64,000 nt of DNA from CANMUM01 sp965263365 (GTDB taxonomy: Bacteria > Pseudomonadota > Alphaproteobacteria > Rhodobacterales > Rhodobacteraceae): positions 1,488,001-1,552,000 of the forward strand of contig OZ253672.1 in NCBI GenBank assembly GCA_965263365.1, written 5' to 3'. Below, in pieces: positions 1 through 9,066 of this stretch. The position numbers were made by a program, and so were the translations under genes. The notes beneath the pieces are model-generated. The model made no database searches and was not told the origin of the DNA. It saw only the letters and a program-made list of their open reading frames with translations. Each line of letters starts with the position of its first letter. The stretch's first letter is position 1.

Positions 1-366
1 CATCTCAGAAATTGTCGTTCTTATGGGATGCCCCCTTTTTCCAAAAAGATCCCAAAAAACCACAGGAAATTTCTCATAGGAATAGTCATTCAATCCAATT
101 TTATTTGCCCGTTCAATGAATTTTTCATGTAGTGGAGCATTTTCAGAACCTGCATTTGCCATCCCTGAAAGGTCACCTTTGACATCAGCCATAAATACAG
201 GAACGCCCGCATTAGAAAATCCTTCCGCAAGTATCTGTAGGCTAACGGTCTTACCGGTCCCCGTCGCACCCGCAATCAAGCCATGCCGATTGCCGTATTT
301 CAACAATAGATTTTGTGCGTCTTGGTAATCGTCGCCCCCGCCTCCAACAAAAAATTGATCTGTCAT
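1..366 (-). CDS. HerA-like/DUF853 ATPase, N-terminal part (runs off window)
   Basis: The first 122 residues are visible and the rest lies beyond the left edge. Residues about 31-40 contain a P-loop, GATGTGKT, followed by a VFMADVKGDLSGMA stretch. That stretch is typical of the HerA-like/DUF853 (YjgR) family of hexameric DNA-translocase-related ATPases. Members are cytosolic and their physiological role is poorly defined. The start is the ATG at 366, and no other start is plausible in the short upstream gap. Family assignment comes from motif recognition; the function is inferred only at the level of nucleotide hydrolysis. Confidence 0.8.
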   Translation of the reverse strand, partial: MTDQFFVGGGGDDYQDAQNLLLKYGNRHGLIAGATGTGKTVSLQILAEGFSNAGVPVFMADVKGDLSGMANAGSENAPLHEKFIERANKIGLNDYSYEKFPVVFWDLFGKRGHPIRTTISEM

Positions 367-535
367 TTAACTCTCTCTTATTTCTTTGGTTTCAGCATAG
401 GCAAATGAAACCGCAATGCAAGCACTAGTGGGGTTAATTGCGGGCAAATTATGGCAACTTCTAACCAGAAATTTCTCACGCTATTGACGATATCCAAGGG
501 AAATGCGATTGGGTTAATTAAATTTGGAGTATCCT

Positions 536-1162
536 ATGAGAAAATTAATTTTTGCATCAATGATCGCAGCGAGTTTGAGCATTCCATCCTTTGCACAAGA
601 CAGTGAAGAAACTCAGGAAACAAATTCTGAGGCAGCCACTGGTCCGTCAACAAGCGTCGCTCCTTTGCGCCCGCAAGTGCAACCAGATTATGTCCATAAT
701 GTATTTGAATCATGGGCTGTTAAGTGCTCACCCGCCCTTAACAATCAGTGCTTTTTAACTCAAATCATTCTAAACGAAACGCAAGAGCCTTTGTTCGAAA
801 TCAATGTCGTACCCGCAAATGTTCCCGAGCAACCAGACGCCGTCGCGGGCATTACAATGATCACGCCTTTGGGTGCATTATTGCCCCGTGGAATTTTCAT
901 AGACATTAATGATGGTCAAGATGTATGGAATGAACCCTACCAATACTGTACGAATGTGGGCTGTCATGTACGCTTCGCGATTAACCAAGGAAAACTGGAT
1001 CAGTTATTAGCTGCCAACAAAGTCATTATTTCAATGCAACATGTTCGTAGCGGTCCTAATGAAATTCCCATCGAAGTGCGCACGAGCGGAATGACCGCGG
1101 CCTATGAAGAATTAATGAAGCTAGAAGCAAAAGCCGAAGAAGAAGGCGAGACTTCAAACTAG
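536..1162 (+). CDS. Invasion-associated locus B (IalB) family secreted protein
   Basis: A 208-residue protein with a clear Sec signal peptide (MRKLIFAS, then a hydrophobic core ending in SFAQ). A Glu/Thr-rich linker precedes an IalB-type domain. The domain is recognisable from FESWAVKCSP near the start, paired cysteines (NNQCFLTQ, YQYCTNVGCHV) and the MQHVRSG region. IalB was named in Bartonella for erythrocyte invasion, but homologues are widespread in non-pathogenic alphaproteobacteria as periplasmic or outer-membrane-associated proteins of unknown role. An upstream in-frame TTG exists at 524, but the GGAG at 526-529 precedes the ATG at 536 properly, so 536 is preferred. The gene stands alone and ends at a hairpin terminator. 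Confidence 0.85.
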   Translation: MRKLIFASMIAASLSIPSFAQDSEETQETNSEAATGPSTSVAPLRPQVQPDYVHNVFESWAVKCSPALNNQCFLTQIILNETQEPLFEINVVPANVPEQPDAVAGITMITPLGALLPRGIFIDINDGQDVWNEPYQYCTNVGCHVRFAINQGKLDQLLAANKVIISMQHVRSGPNEIPIEVRTSGMTAAYEELMKLEAKAEEEGETSN

Positions 1163-1190
1163 CTTTTGAAATAACAACAGGCAAGAAACA

Positions 1191-1222
1191 AAAAGGATCG
1201 CTCAAAAGCGGTCCTTTTTTCT
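1191..1222 (+). terminator. Intrinsic terminator after the IalB-like gene, possibly bidirectional
   Basis: The stem pairs 1195-1201 with 1208-1214 (ggatcgc/gcggtcc, one G-U pair). It is followed by six T on the + strand. Reading the other way it is followed by T4, so it may also end the convergent operon whose last gene stops at 1223. Confidence 0.8.
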
Positions 1223-2425
1223 TTAAACCTTCGATAAAATCACAACCGCGTTTAATCCACCAAATGCCAATGCGTTCGACATCACATGTTGGCATTTATG
1301 CTCTCTTGCTTCGTTTGGAACAACGTCAAGGCCAATTTCATCATCGACGACACTGTGATTCACCGTAGGCGCGATAACGCCTTCATTCAAAGCCATTAGC
1401 GATGCGATCAGCTCGACCCCCCCCGTTCCTCCAATCAAATGTCCATGCATTGATTTCGTAGAAGACACCAACGGAGGTTTGTGTTCAAACACTGTACGAA
1501 TTGCATTCGCTTCCATCTTATCATTAATGAATGTAGCGGTTCCATGCGCATTTAAGTAGTCAATATCTTCAGGATTAAGATGAGCCGTTGTGAGCGCGCC
1601 TCGCATAGCTCGTATTGCACCATCAACAGCCGGTGTCACAATATCACCCGCATCCGCACAAATCCCAAATCCTTTTATTTCGGCCAATATATTTGCCCCA
1701 CGGGCGCGTGCGTGCTCATATTCTTCAAACACAAAAACACCGGCGCCTTCGCCTTGAACCATTCCATTTCGATCTTTTGAAAACGGTCGGCACCCATCTT
1801 TAGACATAACGCGCAGTCCCTCCCATGCCTTTAGGCCGCCAAAACAAAGCATGCTTTCCGAACCTCCTGACACCATAATATCTGCAAAGCCTGCGGCAAT
1901 TACGGCGAAGGCTTGCGCCATCGCATGATTCGAGCTTGCACACGCGGAACTCACCGTAAAATTGGGCCCCTTAAGATTATGCAACATTGAAATATGCGAG
2001 CTCGCCGCGTTGTTCATTAGGCGCGGAACCGTAAACGGATGAACGCGATTTTTACCATCTTGAAAGACCTGCCGATAACAGTCATCTTGTGTACCCAATC
2101 CACCGCCCGATGTTCCAATCACAACACCCATTCGCTCAGAAGTTTGCTCTCGGATTTCAATACCACTTTGCGCAATCGCTTCATTTGCCGCCAAAATTGC
2201 AAACTGAGTAAACCTGTCATAAAGCGTGATATCACGGGCATCAAAGTAATCGGTTTCGAGGTAGTCCTTTATCTGCCCACCAATTTGAATTGAAAGCCGA
2301 TCAACATCCTCAAACTCAAGATGCCCAATCCCACAAACGCCTTCCTTCATAGCATTTGTGATTTCGACTACGCTTTTTCCAAGCGCGCAAATTCCGCCTT
2401 GCCCCGTAATTACAACTCGGCGCAT
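1223..2425 (-). CDS. Beta-ketoacyl-ACP synthase (FabF/KAS II-like)
   Basis: A 400-residue thiolase-fold condensing enzyme that elongates an acyl chain using malonyl-ACP. The active-site cysteine lies in SSACASSNHA (about residue 163). The two catalytic histidines are in NAHGTAT (about 295) and MHGHLIGGTGG (about 328). The gene's ATG overlaps the stop of a dedicated acyl carrier protein gene (TAATG), and lpxD precedes that. This context suggests a specialised acyl chain, perhaps for lipid A or another envelope lipid, rather than bulk fatty acid synthesis. That last point is inference; the housekeeping fabF could lie elsewhere in the genome. Confidence 0.88.
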   Translation of the reverse strand: MRRVVITGQGGICALGKSVVEITNAMKEGVCGIGHLEFEDVDRLSIQIGGQIKDYLETDYFDARDITLYDRFTQFAILAANEAIAQSGIEIREQTSERMGVVIGTSGGGLGTQDDCYRQVFQDGKNRVHPFTVPRLMNNAASSHISMLHNLKGPNFTVSSACASSNHAMAQAFAVIAAGFADIMVSGGSESMLCFGGLKAWEGLRVMSKDGCRPFSKDRNGMVQGEGAGVFVFEEYEHARARGANILAEIKGFGICADAGDIVTPAVDGAIRAMRGALTTAHLNPEDIDYLNAHGTATFINDKMEANAIRTVFEHKPPLVSSTKSMHGHLIGGTGGVELIASLMALNEGVIAPTVNHSVVDDEIGLDVVPNEAREHKCQHVMSNALAFGGLNAVVILSKV

Positions 2426-2685
2426 TAAGCTTTATCCGAAACCAATTTTTCAACCGCCGCAACAATTGTCGCGACGTTACTGATATCGAATTCACTTTCT
2501 TCGGGGTTATTTGCGTTAAACGGCACCTGAACGTCAAAAGTTTCTTCAATCGCGAAAACTGCCTCAACTACGCCGAGACTATCAAGGCCAATATCATCAA
2601 GCGTAGTTGTGTCTTGAATATCGGACTCATTGATCATAGCCTGTTCGGCAATTATCTCATAAATCTTGCTTTTCACATCCGACAT
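2425..2685 (-). CDS. Acyl carrier protein
   Basis: An 86-residue acidic carrier protein with the phosphopantetheine attachment serine in DDIGLDSLGVVE (about residue 40). It carries the growing acyl chain for the adjacent ketosynthase. An upstream in-frame ATG at 2697 directly follows the lpxD stop, but GGAG with good spacing precedes the ATG at 2685, so 2685 is preferred. It is not clearly the housekeeping AcpP: the central FDVQVPFNANNPEE region differs from the usual sequence, and it lies between lpxD and a KAS gene. It is probably a specialised ACP. Confidence 0.87.
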   Translation of the reverse strand: MSDVKSKIYEIIAEQAMINESDIQDTTTLDDIGLDSLGVVEAVFAIEETFDVQVPFNANNPEESEFDISNVATIVAAVEKLVSDKA

Positions 2686-2697
2686 CTCAATCTCCAT

Positions 2698-3789
2698 TCA
2701 CCTAAATAGCTTTTTCTCTAGCTTTTTAACGCGCTCCATTAAACGAGGCAAGCGCCGATATGCCTTATAACTTTCAATATTTGATGACATTTTTATAGCA
2801 GGATTTCCCATTACGGTCTGACCAGATGCAACATTTGAAGAAATTGCTGATTTACCGGCTGCAATAACCTCGGAACCAACTGTTGTATGATCCGCCACAC
2901 CAACCTGTCCGCCTAATATCGTTCGATCCCCAATTTTCGAAGAGCCCGCAATTCCAACCTGCCCACAAATCAGACAATTTTCACCGATGGTTACGTTATG
3001 GGCGATATGAACCAGATTATCTATCTTAGTTCCATTTCCTATTGATGTATTAGCAAGGGTACCCCGATCGACTGTGCAAGATGCGCCAAATTCAACACGA
3101 TCTCCAACACAAACGGAGCCTAGAGAATTTATTCGCTCAATCGCTAAATTTGATAATGCACTTCGCTCGCCTGAATTGCGAGCTGCCCGAATTGAATCAG
3201 CATTGGGCGTCAAATAGGAAAACCCGTCCGCTCCGATGACCGTGTTCATATTAACGATCGTATGCGTTCCCATTTGAACATTGGGCCCAATACGCACTCC
3301 TGAGTAAATTAACCCGCCTTTTCCAATTTGAACACTTTGCGCAATCGTTACATGGTCATAGATTATGGTTCCCGATTCAATTTTCACATCAGGACCAATT
3401 ATCGTGAACGGGCCTACATAAACATCGTCGGCAATATTTGCACTCACATCAATTATGGCTGTTTCATGGATTCTCTGCCCTTCCCAATGTCGCGACCAAG
3501 GCACCTCAAGCAGCTTCGACATCTCGACCATCGTCCGGCGCGCTGACTTTACAAAGATCGCAGCTTCAAGACCAAAATCTTGCCACAACGTTCCTTCAGG
3601 TAGAATGGCCACTTTAGCACGTGAATCAGCAAGCATACTTAAAAATTTATGGTCAGCAGCCAACGCAATATCGTTTTCGCCAGCTAGCTTTGGCTCATTG
3701 GGTCTTTGGACAATTAGGCTGCCATCCCCTTCCCATCGACCGCCTATGAATTCCGTAAGCTCACTTACAGTGATTGTTTTTTCATGCAT
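2698..3789 (-). CDS. lpxD: UDP-3-O-acylglucosamine N-acyltransferase LpxD
   Basis: A 363-residue enzyme of lipid A biosynthesis that transfers a 3-hydroxyacyl chain from ACP to UDP-3-O-acylglucosamine in the cytosol. An N-terminal uridine-binding domain (about 1-100) is followed by a left-handed parallel beta-helix of hexapeptide repeats (for example IGPDVKI, IGPNVQ, IGADGFSY, IGENCLI). The catalytic histidine is expected in DNLVHIAHNV. The ATG overlaps the stop of the upstream L,D-transpeptidase gene (TAATG), so translation is probably coupled. The next genes encode an ACP and a ketosynthase, which could supply the acyl donor. Confidence 0.93.
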   Translation of the reverse strand: MHEKTITVSELTEFIGGRWEGDGSLIVQRPNEPKLAGENDIALAADHKFLSMLADSRAKVAILPEGTLWQDFGLEAAIFVKSARRTMVEMSKLLEVPWSRHWEGQRIHETAIIDVSANIADDVYVGPFTIIGPDVKIESGTIIYDHVTIAQSVQIGKGGLIYSGVRIGPNVQMGTHTIVNMNTVIGADGFSYLTPNADSIRAARNSGERSALSNLAIERINSLGSVCVGDRVEFGASCTVDRGTLANTSIGNGTKIDNLVHIAHNVTIGENCLICGQVGIAGSSKIGDRTILGGQVGVADHTTVGSEVIAAGKSAISSNVASGQTVMGNPAIKMSSNIESYKAYRRLPRLMERVKKLEKKLFR

Positions 3790-5699
3790 TAAATATCAAG
3801 ACCTTGAGCTTTCAAAGCTCTTTGAACAATTGGATCTCTCCCATATATATCGGGTGCAGTCTGAATTGAACCCTCATCATCGATATAAGTCGTAAAATAG
3901 GTAAGAAAAACGGGAATACGCGTTTTCATTTCCACAAAAGTTTCTCTACCCGTTGCTCGAATAGAATCGTAGCTAGCACGCGGATTCTCGTAATAAGGCG
4001 TCATTAAATGAGTTGCTAAGTCTATCGGATCACGGACACGGACACATCCATGAGAATGCGCGCGAACTGTATGTGAAAATAATGACTTAGCCGGTGTATC
4101 ATGAAGGTATATTGCATAATCATTTGGAAAGATAAATTTCACATTACCAAGTGCATTTCCCGGCCCATTTTCTTGAATAATCCGAAATGGAAAATTGTTT
4201 TTATCATAATTTGAAAAATTTACATTACCAGTGTTAATGACCTGCCCGCGAGAATTCAGAACCTTATAACTCGATTTTAAACTGCCTCCGCGTTTCAATA
4301 TCGGCAAATAGGTGCGAACCGCAATTGAGCGCGGAACATACCATCTTGGATTAATAACAATATACTCCATTTCATCGTGAAATTCTGGCGTCCGGTATTC
4401 AAGTCCTGTTTTTCCGACAACAACGACGGTTTCGAAAGTTTTTTGATTGTCGTCGCGAACCTCGGCCATAAAATTCGCGATATTCACGAATAGCTGCCGT
4501 CCTTCTACACTTTGGGGCCCCCACCGTAATCTCTCCATCGCAATTAGCAAACGTGTCATTTCTGGTGATACACCGCCGTTAATCGCGCGAAGCGTTTGCG
4601 GGCCAACAATGCCATCAGCAAGCAACCCATTTGCAGCCTGAAAATTGACAACCGCTTCTTTAACTCCCACATCAAAAACCAAAGGATCCACTATTGCCTC
4701 AGGTTGGAAGTCACTCGGCACTTCCGGAAAGTCATTTGAGATATTCGTATTTTCAATGCTTTCTAGAATAGCAAGGGCATCGCTTTGAACATTTGCCTCC
4801 TGACGCAAATTGACCGGTTTGTAGCCCAATATTTCCAGTCGTTTGCGCAATATTTGTACGTCTGGAGATTTCATTCCCTGACGCAAAACTTGATCCCCCG
4901 AAATACGCGCTACTGTTTTGAGTTCATCTAAGCGATTCTCCTCCCTTAGTTCAGCCAGGCGGTTCTGAATCACCTCAAACGCAGGATCTTTAGGCTCCAG
5001 ATCGCCATAAAAACTTCTATGATCAGAATGGCTTACGAGTTTGTGCAAAACCGAATGATGGTCGGTATATTCTGGATCAAGGTCAAACTGAGCACCTAAC
5101 TCATCAAAATCTACGATACCTCTTTCCATATCCTTCACATAACCAAGCGCTAGACGCACAAAGTGAATTTCTTGATAAGCAAGTTGATCAATTTCATCAA
5201 TCGCATAACTTGGGCTTACCCTATATCTGGATTCAGGCAGGCCCATATTCGGCGCATTATCTAGTGTTTCTTGAAGCGCTCGTACATTATCGCCATTATT
5301 GATAAAGACAAGCTCCCCGTTGCGTTCTGTTAGAAATTTTATGTAGGCATCTGATTCAGATTCACTTAAATTCGTTCTCCCGCTTTCAATCAATCGCAGA
5401 ATACGCCTTGCGATTTCAGGGGTTTGATTTGCACGACTCACAATTGCATTATTTTTGATTTCGCTTTCTTTAAAATCAAGAAAAGCGTTTCGCAAATCTT
5501 CACTATTTACCCCAATCAAATTTTCATAATTGAATTCATCATTTTCAATTGAAGTTGATATTTGATCTAATACAGCACTTTCTTGACCAGTATGGGCAAG
5601 CTCATTTGAATTTTGTGATTCCAAGCTTACACTTTGAGCATTCACCGAAAACGCGGCAACTAAACAAAAAAACGATATTAATAAGAAATTCCTTGGCAT
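3789..5699 (-). CDS. L,D-transpeptidase of the YcbB/LdtD type
   Basis: A 636-residue exported enzyme. It has a signal peptide (residues 1-21, ending SVNAQ) and a long alpha-helical region. A peptidoglycan-binding repeat (SPDVQILRKRLEILGY, about 275; GIVGPQTLRAING, about 365) comes next, then a C-terminal YkuD domain. The catalytic motif is HTVRAHSHGCVRV (about 541-553), with Cys as nucleophile. Such enzymes make 3-3 crosslinks in peptidoglycan or attach lipoproteins to it. The length matches E. coli LdtD (about 615). A MepK-like endopeptidase gene lies divergently next door, as the two genes are neighbours in E. coli. Confidence 0.9.
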   Translation of the reverse strand: MPRNFLLISFFCLVAAFSVNAQSVSLESQNSNELAHTGQESAVLDQISTSIENDEFNYENLIGVNSEDLRNAFLDFKESEIKNNAIVSRANQTPEIARRILRLIESGRTNLSESESDAYIKFLTERNGELVFINNGDNVRALQETLDNAPNMGLPESRYRVSPSYAIDEIDQLAYQEIHFVRLALGYVKDMERGIVDFDELGAQFDLDPEYTDHHSVLHKLVSHSDHRSFYGDLEPKDPAFEVIQNRLAELREENRLDELKTVARISGDQVLRQGMKSPDVQILRKRLEILGYKPVNLRQEANVQSDALAILESIENTNISNDFPEVPSDFQPEAIVDPLVFDVGVKEAVVNFQAANGLLADGIVGPQTLRAINGGVSPEMTRLLIAMERLRWGPQSVEGRQLFVNIANFMAEVRDDNQKTFETVVVVGKTGLEYRTPEFHDEMEYIVINPRWYVPRSIAVRTYLPILKRGGSLKSSYKVLNSRGQVINTGNVNFSNYDKNNFPFRIIQENGPGNALGNVKFIFPNDYAIYLHDTPAKSLFSHTVRAHSHGCVRVRDPIDLATHLMTPYYENPRASYDSIRATGRETFVEMKTRIPVFLTYFTTYIDDEGSIQTAPDIYGRDPIVQRALKAQGLDI

Positions 5700-5972
5700 T
5701 TAAAAAAAGCTCACAACATATACAATTTAATCTCTACTTAAAAAAATAAGTTTAATTCAATTTATGACAGTTTCTAACCCAATTTACATGCATTTTCAGC
5801 AATAATCCGCCTAACTTTGCCGAATATTAACAACTTTTGTACCAAATTTCTTTTAAGTTATTGTTTTAATTATTAAAAATCATTTTTTTACTCAACATTA
5901 ATTCGAATCAGAAATACTTGCCTTATTCACAAAATTTTGATTTAAACTGTTCCAACAAAAATAGAGCGTTTT
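5700..5972. promoter_or_regulatory. Divergent intergenic region between the ldtD-like and mepK-like genes
   Basis: 273 bp of very AT-rich sequence with no open reading frame of note. Promoters for both divergent cell-wall genes must lie here. I could not pick out convincing -35/-10 pairs. Confidence 0.4.
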
Positions 5973-6542
5973 ATGAAATCTAACAATACTACTGAGCAAA
6001 CTCAAAAAATGCAGCGTCGCAATATACTTAAAGGTTTTGCAACATTGGGCGCAGTCGCTGCTGCCCCAGTTTACGCGAACGCTGCTGGTTTTTTGCGCGG
6101 GTCTGGAGATATCCGAAAAGTCCTTCTTCGCAACGATCGTACTGGCGAAATTATTGATCTCGTTTACTGGGCAGATGGCCGCTATATCAACGAGTCACTT
6201 GGCGAAATTAATAACTTTTTTCGTGACTGGCGCGAAAATAAAGTTGCCGCCATTGATAAAACTGAAATTGACGTGATTTCGGCCACTCATAGAATGCTCG
6301 AAACTTCTGAACCTTATCTTCTCATTTCAGGATATCGTTCACCTACGACCAATCGACGGGTTGGTGGCGCTCGCAATTCATATCATACTCGCGGAATGGC
6401 TGCGGATTTAAAGTTGGGCTCACGCTCGGTGACACAAATGGCACGCGCCGCACAGAGCTTAGGCGCTGGAGGCGTTGGCCGTTATTATCGTAGTAATTTT
6501 GTCCATATGGATAGCGGACCCGTTCGCTCTTGGCGCGGTTAA
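5973..6542 (+). CDS. MepK-like murein DD-endopeptidase (DUF882, YcbK family)
   Basis: A 189-residue exported peptidase. A Tat-type leader (QRRNILKGF followed by a hydrophobic segment and an Ala-rich cleavage region) precedes a peptidase M15-like domain. Zinc ligands and catalytic residues are recognisable in SYHTRGMAADLKL (His and Asp) and FVHMD near the C-terminus. E. coli MepK (YcbK) cleaves crosslinks, including 3-3 bonds made by L,D-transpeptidases; the divergent neighbour encodes just such an enzyme. A later start (ATG at 6009, just before QRRN) is possible and would leave a tighter Tat signal. Confidence 0.88.
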   Translation: MKSNNTTEQTQKMQRRNILKGFATLGAVAAAPVYANAAGFLRGSGDIRKVLLRNDRTGEIIDLVYWADGRYINESLGEINNFFRDWRENKVAAIDKTEIDVISATHRMLETSEPYLLISGYRSPTTNRRVGGARNSYHTRGMAADLKLGSRSVTQMARAAQSLGAGGVGRYYRSNFVHMDSGPVRSWRG

Positions 6543-6595
6543 ATCGATATTTAAAACCAAAGATTGTGAAATTAAGGCAGCATAAGCTGTCTTTT

Positions 6596-7507
6596 TTATT
6601 TTGCTAGCGGAACCGAAATTTGTGTTTCTTGCTCATCGATTATATTTACAAAAGCGTTTGCAATTCCTCCTGCCAAAACGCTTGCCCAATCTTCTTCTGG
6701 ATACAAAGGCGTCCAGTCTTTCACTTCAAGATCAACAAAAGATGGTTCTTGCTCTCGTAAATAAGCGATTCCGTCTTCAAAGTCACCGAGCTGATCAATT
6801 AAGCCTTTCTCGAGCGCTTTGATCCCCGTTACCACCGATCCATCGGCCACGGCATTCAAAGCATTACCTCTCAAATTTCGACGTTCACCCACAAGATCTC
6901 GAAACCAAATAAACATCTCATCGATAAGTTCACGCTCATTTTCAATTTCTTCAGGTGTAGGTGTGCGCAGAGGCGAAATGCCCCCTTTTGCCTCGGAGGA
7001 ACGCACGAGTGTTGACGAAACGCCTGCTTTGTCCAACAATTCTGTCAAATCGACAATTTCATGAATAACACCTATCGACGCCGTAATAGTGGTTTCGCCC
7101 GCAATGATGTGATCGGAACCGAGCGCCGCAATATATGCGCCAGATGCAGCCACGCTTTCCATGACTGCAACCACCGGACGATCTTCCGAAATTTTTTGAA
7201 TCTGGCGAAACAATTTCTCACTTGAGTAAACTCCGCCGCCGCCACTATTGATTGAAACCAGCATCGCACGCACATCTTCACGTTTCGCAATCTCGGCCAA
7301 CATTTCATCGCGATACTCATCGCGACCAATCCCCCCGTCAATGCGCACATGTGCGATTTGCTCACCAACCGGGTAATCTTGTTCTATACTGCTAATCGCC
7401 CAAATGATTGCAATCGCAACGATGCCTAATAACGCGCCTAGCCAAAATGCTCTTCGTTTTTTGGATTTCAAATAATCTTTGAGCTGTATTTCTTCAAATT
7501 GGTTCAT
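6596..7507 (-). CDS. sppA: Signal peptide peptidase SppA, short form
   Basis: A 303-residue inner-membrane serine protease that degrades leftover signal peptides. One N-terminal transmembrane helix (about 20-41) is followed by a single S49 domain. The nucleophile Ser is in ESVAASGAYIAAL (about residue 122). The general-base Lys is in RSSEAKGGISPLR (about 174). The single-domain length is that of the short SppA form common in alphaproteobacteria and Bacillus, not the duplicated E. coli form. Confidence 0.88.
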   Translation of the reverse strand: MNQFEEIQLKDYLKSKKRRAFWLGALLGIVAIAIIWAISSIEQDYPVGEQIAHVRIDGGIGRDEYRDEMLAEIAKREDVRAMLVSINSGGGGVYSSEKLFRQIQKISEDRPVVAVMESVAASGAYIAALGSDHIIAGETTITASIGVIHEIVDLTELLDKAGVSSTLVRSSEAKGGISPLRTPTPEEIENERELIDEMFIWFRDLVGERRNLRGNALNAVADGSVVTGIKALEKGLIDQLGDFEDGIAYLREQEPSFVDLEVKDWTPLYPEEDWASVLAGGIANAFVNIIDEQETQISVPLAK

Positions 7508-7565
7508 AAATTTGCCTTAAAAGCTTATTATTAAAGATCAGTACTCTGAATAAAATTTTCAAGCC

Positions 7566-8942
7566 CTATCCTTTGAGCCTTAGTAAAATTTGATACCGCA
7601 AACGCAATAACATCATGACAGAAGCGACAGCGAGGCCGGCTGCGAGGCCGAACCAAACTCCGGCTCCACCCAAGCCCAAAGATATGCCAAACCAATAGCT
7701 CAAGGGCGCCCCGATCAGCCAGTACGCGACAAATGCCATAACTGCCGGCACAAACACATCTTTAATACCGCGTAAAACTGAAATTCCGATGACCTGAGCG
7801 CCATCAAAAATTTGGAAAAGTGCCGCACCAACAAACATGCTTGCTGCAATTTTTGCGACTTGAGCCGCATCTTCACGTTCCAAATCAATAAAAATCTGAA
7901 TAAATATTTCGGGAAAAAACCAAAATAAAAGCGCGGTCAAACACATGATAAGTGTCACTATAATATAGGCAACAACCGACCCCTTGATTAAGTCTCCCAA
8001 GTCCCCTCTGCCTTCGGCATTTCCTGCGCGCACTGACGCGGCCATTGATAATCCAAGAGGAATCATAAATGTCATCGAAGCGGTGCTAAGCACGATCGTG
8101 TGAGCTGCTTGCGAAGTGAGTGAAATCCACCCGATCATGTATGTAGAAAGCTGGAAAAGTCCAACCTCAGATAAAATACCCAGCGTAATTGGTAAGCCAA
8201 TCAAGACAAGCGTTCTTATATTTTCGTATTCGATTCGAAAAACGCACGTGAAAAGCCGAATTTGATCAGCCATTTTGTCACGCAAACAATACCATAAAAC
8301 CGCGAAAAACATAAAAATATTTGTTAAAACAGATGCAATTGCCGAACCAATGAGACCTAACGCTGGAAACCCGAGGTGACCATAAATCAAAACGTAATTT
8401 CCCGCCGCATTAAACAAAAATCCAGCAAATGAGACTATGAGAATTTCATTGCCACGCTCGAGCGCCGTTAGATAACTTTTCAAAACAGTAGAAGCGTAGA
8501 TGAAGGGCATTGAGATCATAATAATTCGAATATAACTTTGCGCACCCTCGATCGCCTGATCAGGTTGGTTTAATGCTGTTAAAATTGAGCCTGAGTAGAA
8601 CATCAAAGGCCAAATTCCGATTAAAACAACCAAATGGATCCATAGGGCTGCGCGCGTTATCTTTCGAAGTTGACTATAATTTTCTTGAGCGAGCGCTTGC
8701 GCGCATAAAATTGAAACCGCAACCGATAGTCCGACAGGCAGAAGTACAAGAAAAAAAACAAATTGTGCCCCTTGCCCAATCTGCGCTAATGCAACTTCCC
8801 CCAATCGTCCCACCATAAAAGCATCCGTGAAACCAATCGACATTTGAAGCACCTGAGCAAATACGAGAGGTATACCAAATATCATCAGGCGCTTAAAATG
8901 CCAGATGTACCCTTTTGCTAGACTTTGATGACTCGTTTCCAT
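7566..8942 (-). CDS. MATE family multidrug efflux transporter
   Basis: A 458-residue integral membrane protein with 12 predicted helices in two halves. The N-terminal signature (IPLVFAQVLQMSIGFTDAFMVGRLG) is typical of NorM-type Na+- or H+-coupled drug/metabolite exporters. An in-frame GTG lies six bases upstream; the ATG at 8942 is preferred. It stands alone and its substrate cannot be deduced. Confidence 0.88.
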   Translation of the reverse strand: METSHQSLAKGYIWHFKRLMIFGIPLVFAQVLQMSIGFTDAFMVGRLGEVALAQIGQGAQFVFFLVLLPVGLSVAVSILCAQALAQENYSQLRKITRAALWIHLVVLIGIWPLMFYSGSILTALNQPDQAIEGAQSYIRIIMISMPFIYASTVLKSYLTALERGNEILIVSFAGFLFNAAGNYVLIYGHLGFPALGLIGSAIASVLTNIFMFFAVLWYCLRDKMADQIRLFTCVFRIEYENIRTLVLIGLPITLGILSEVGLFQLSTYMIGWISLTSQAAHTIVLSTASMTFMIPLGLSMAASVRAGNAEGRGDLGDLIKGSVVAYIIVTLIMCLTALLFWFFPEIFIQIFIDLEREDAAQVAKIAASMFVGAALFQIFDGAQVIGISVLRGIKDVFVPAVMAFVAYWLIGAPLSYWFGISLGLGGAGVWFGLAAGLAVASVMMLLRLRYQILLRLKG

Positions 8943-9066
8943 TTGCACTCAACCCATAAATTGCCACCCCGTATATCAAGGTGATTTTAATCCCTCATGC
9001 TCTCAATATTCGAGATTGAACCCGCCCTATGTTTTCAGTAATGTTAGGCGCAAATTTGAGGCAAGC

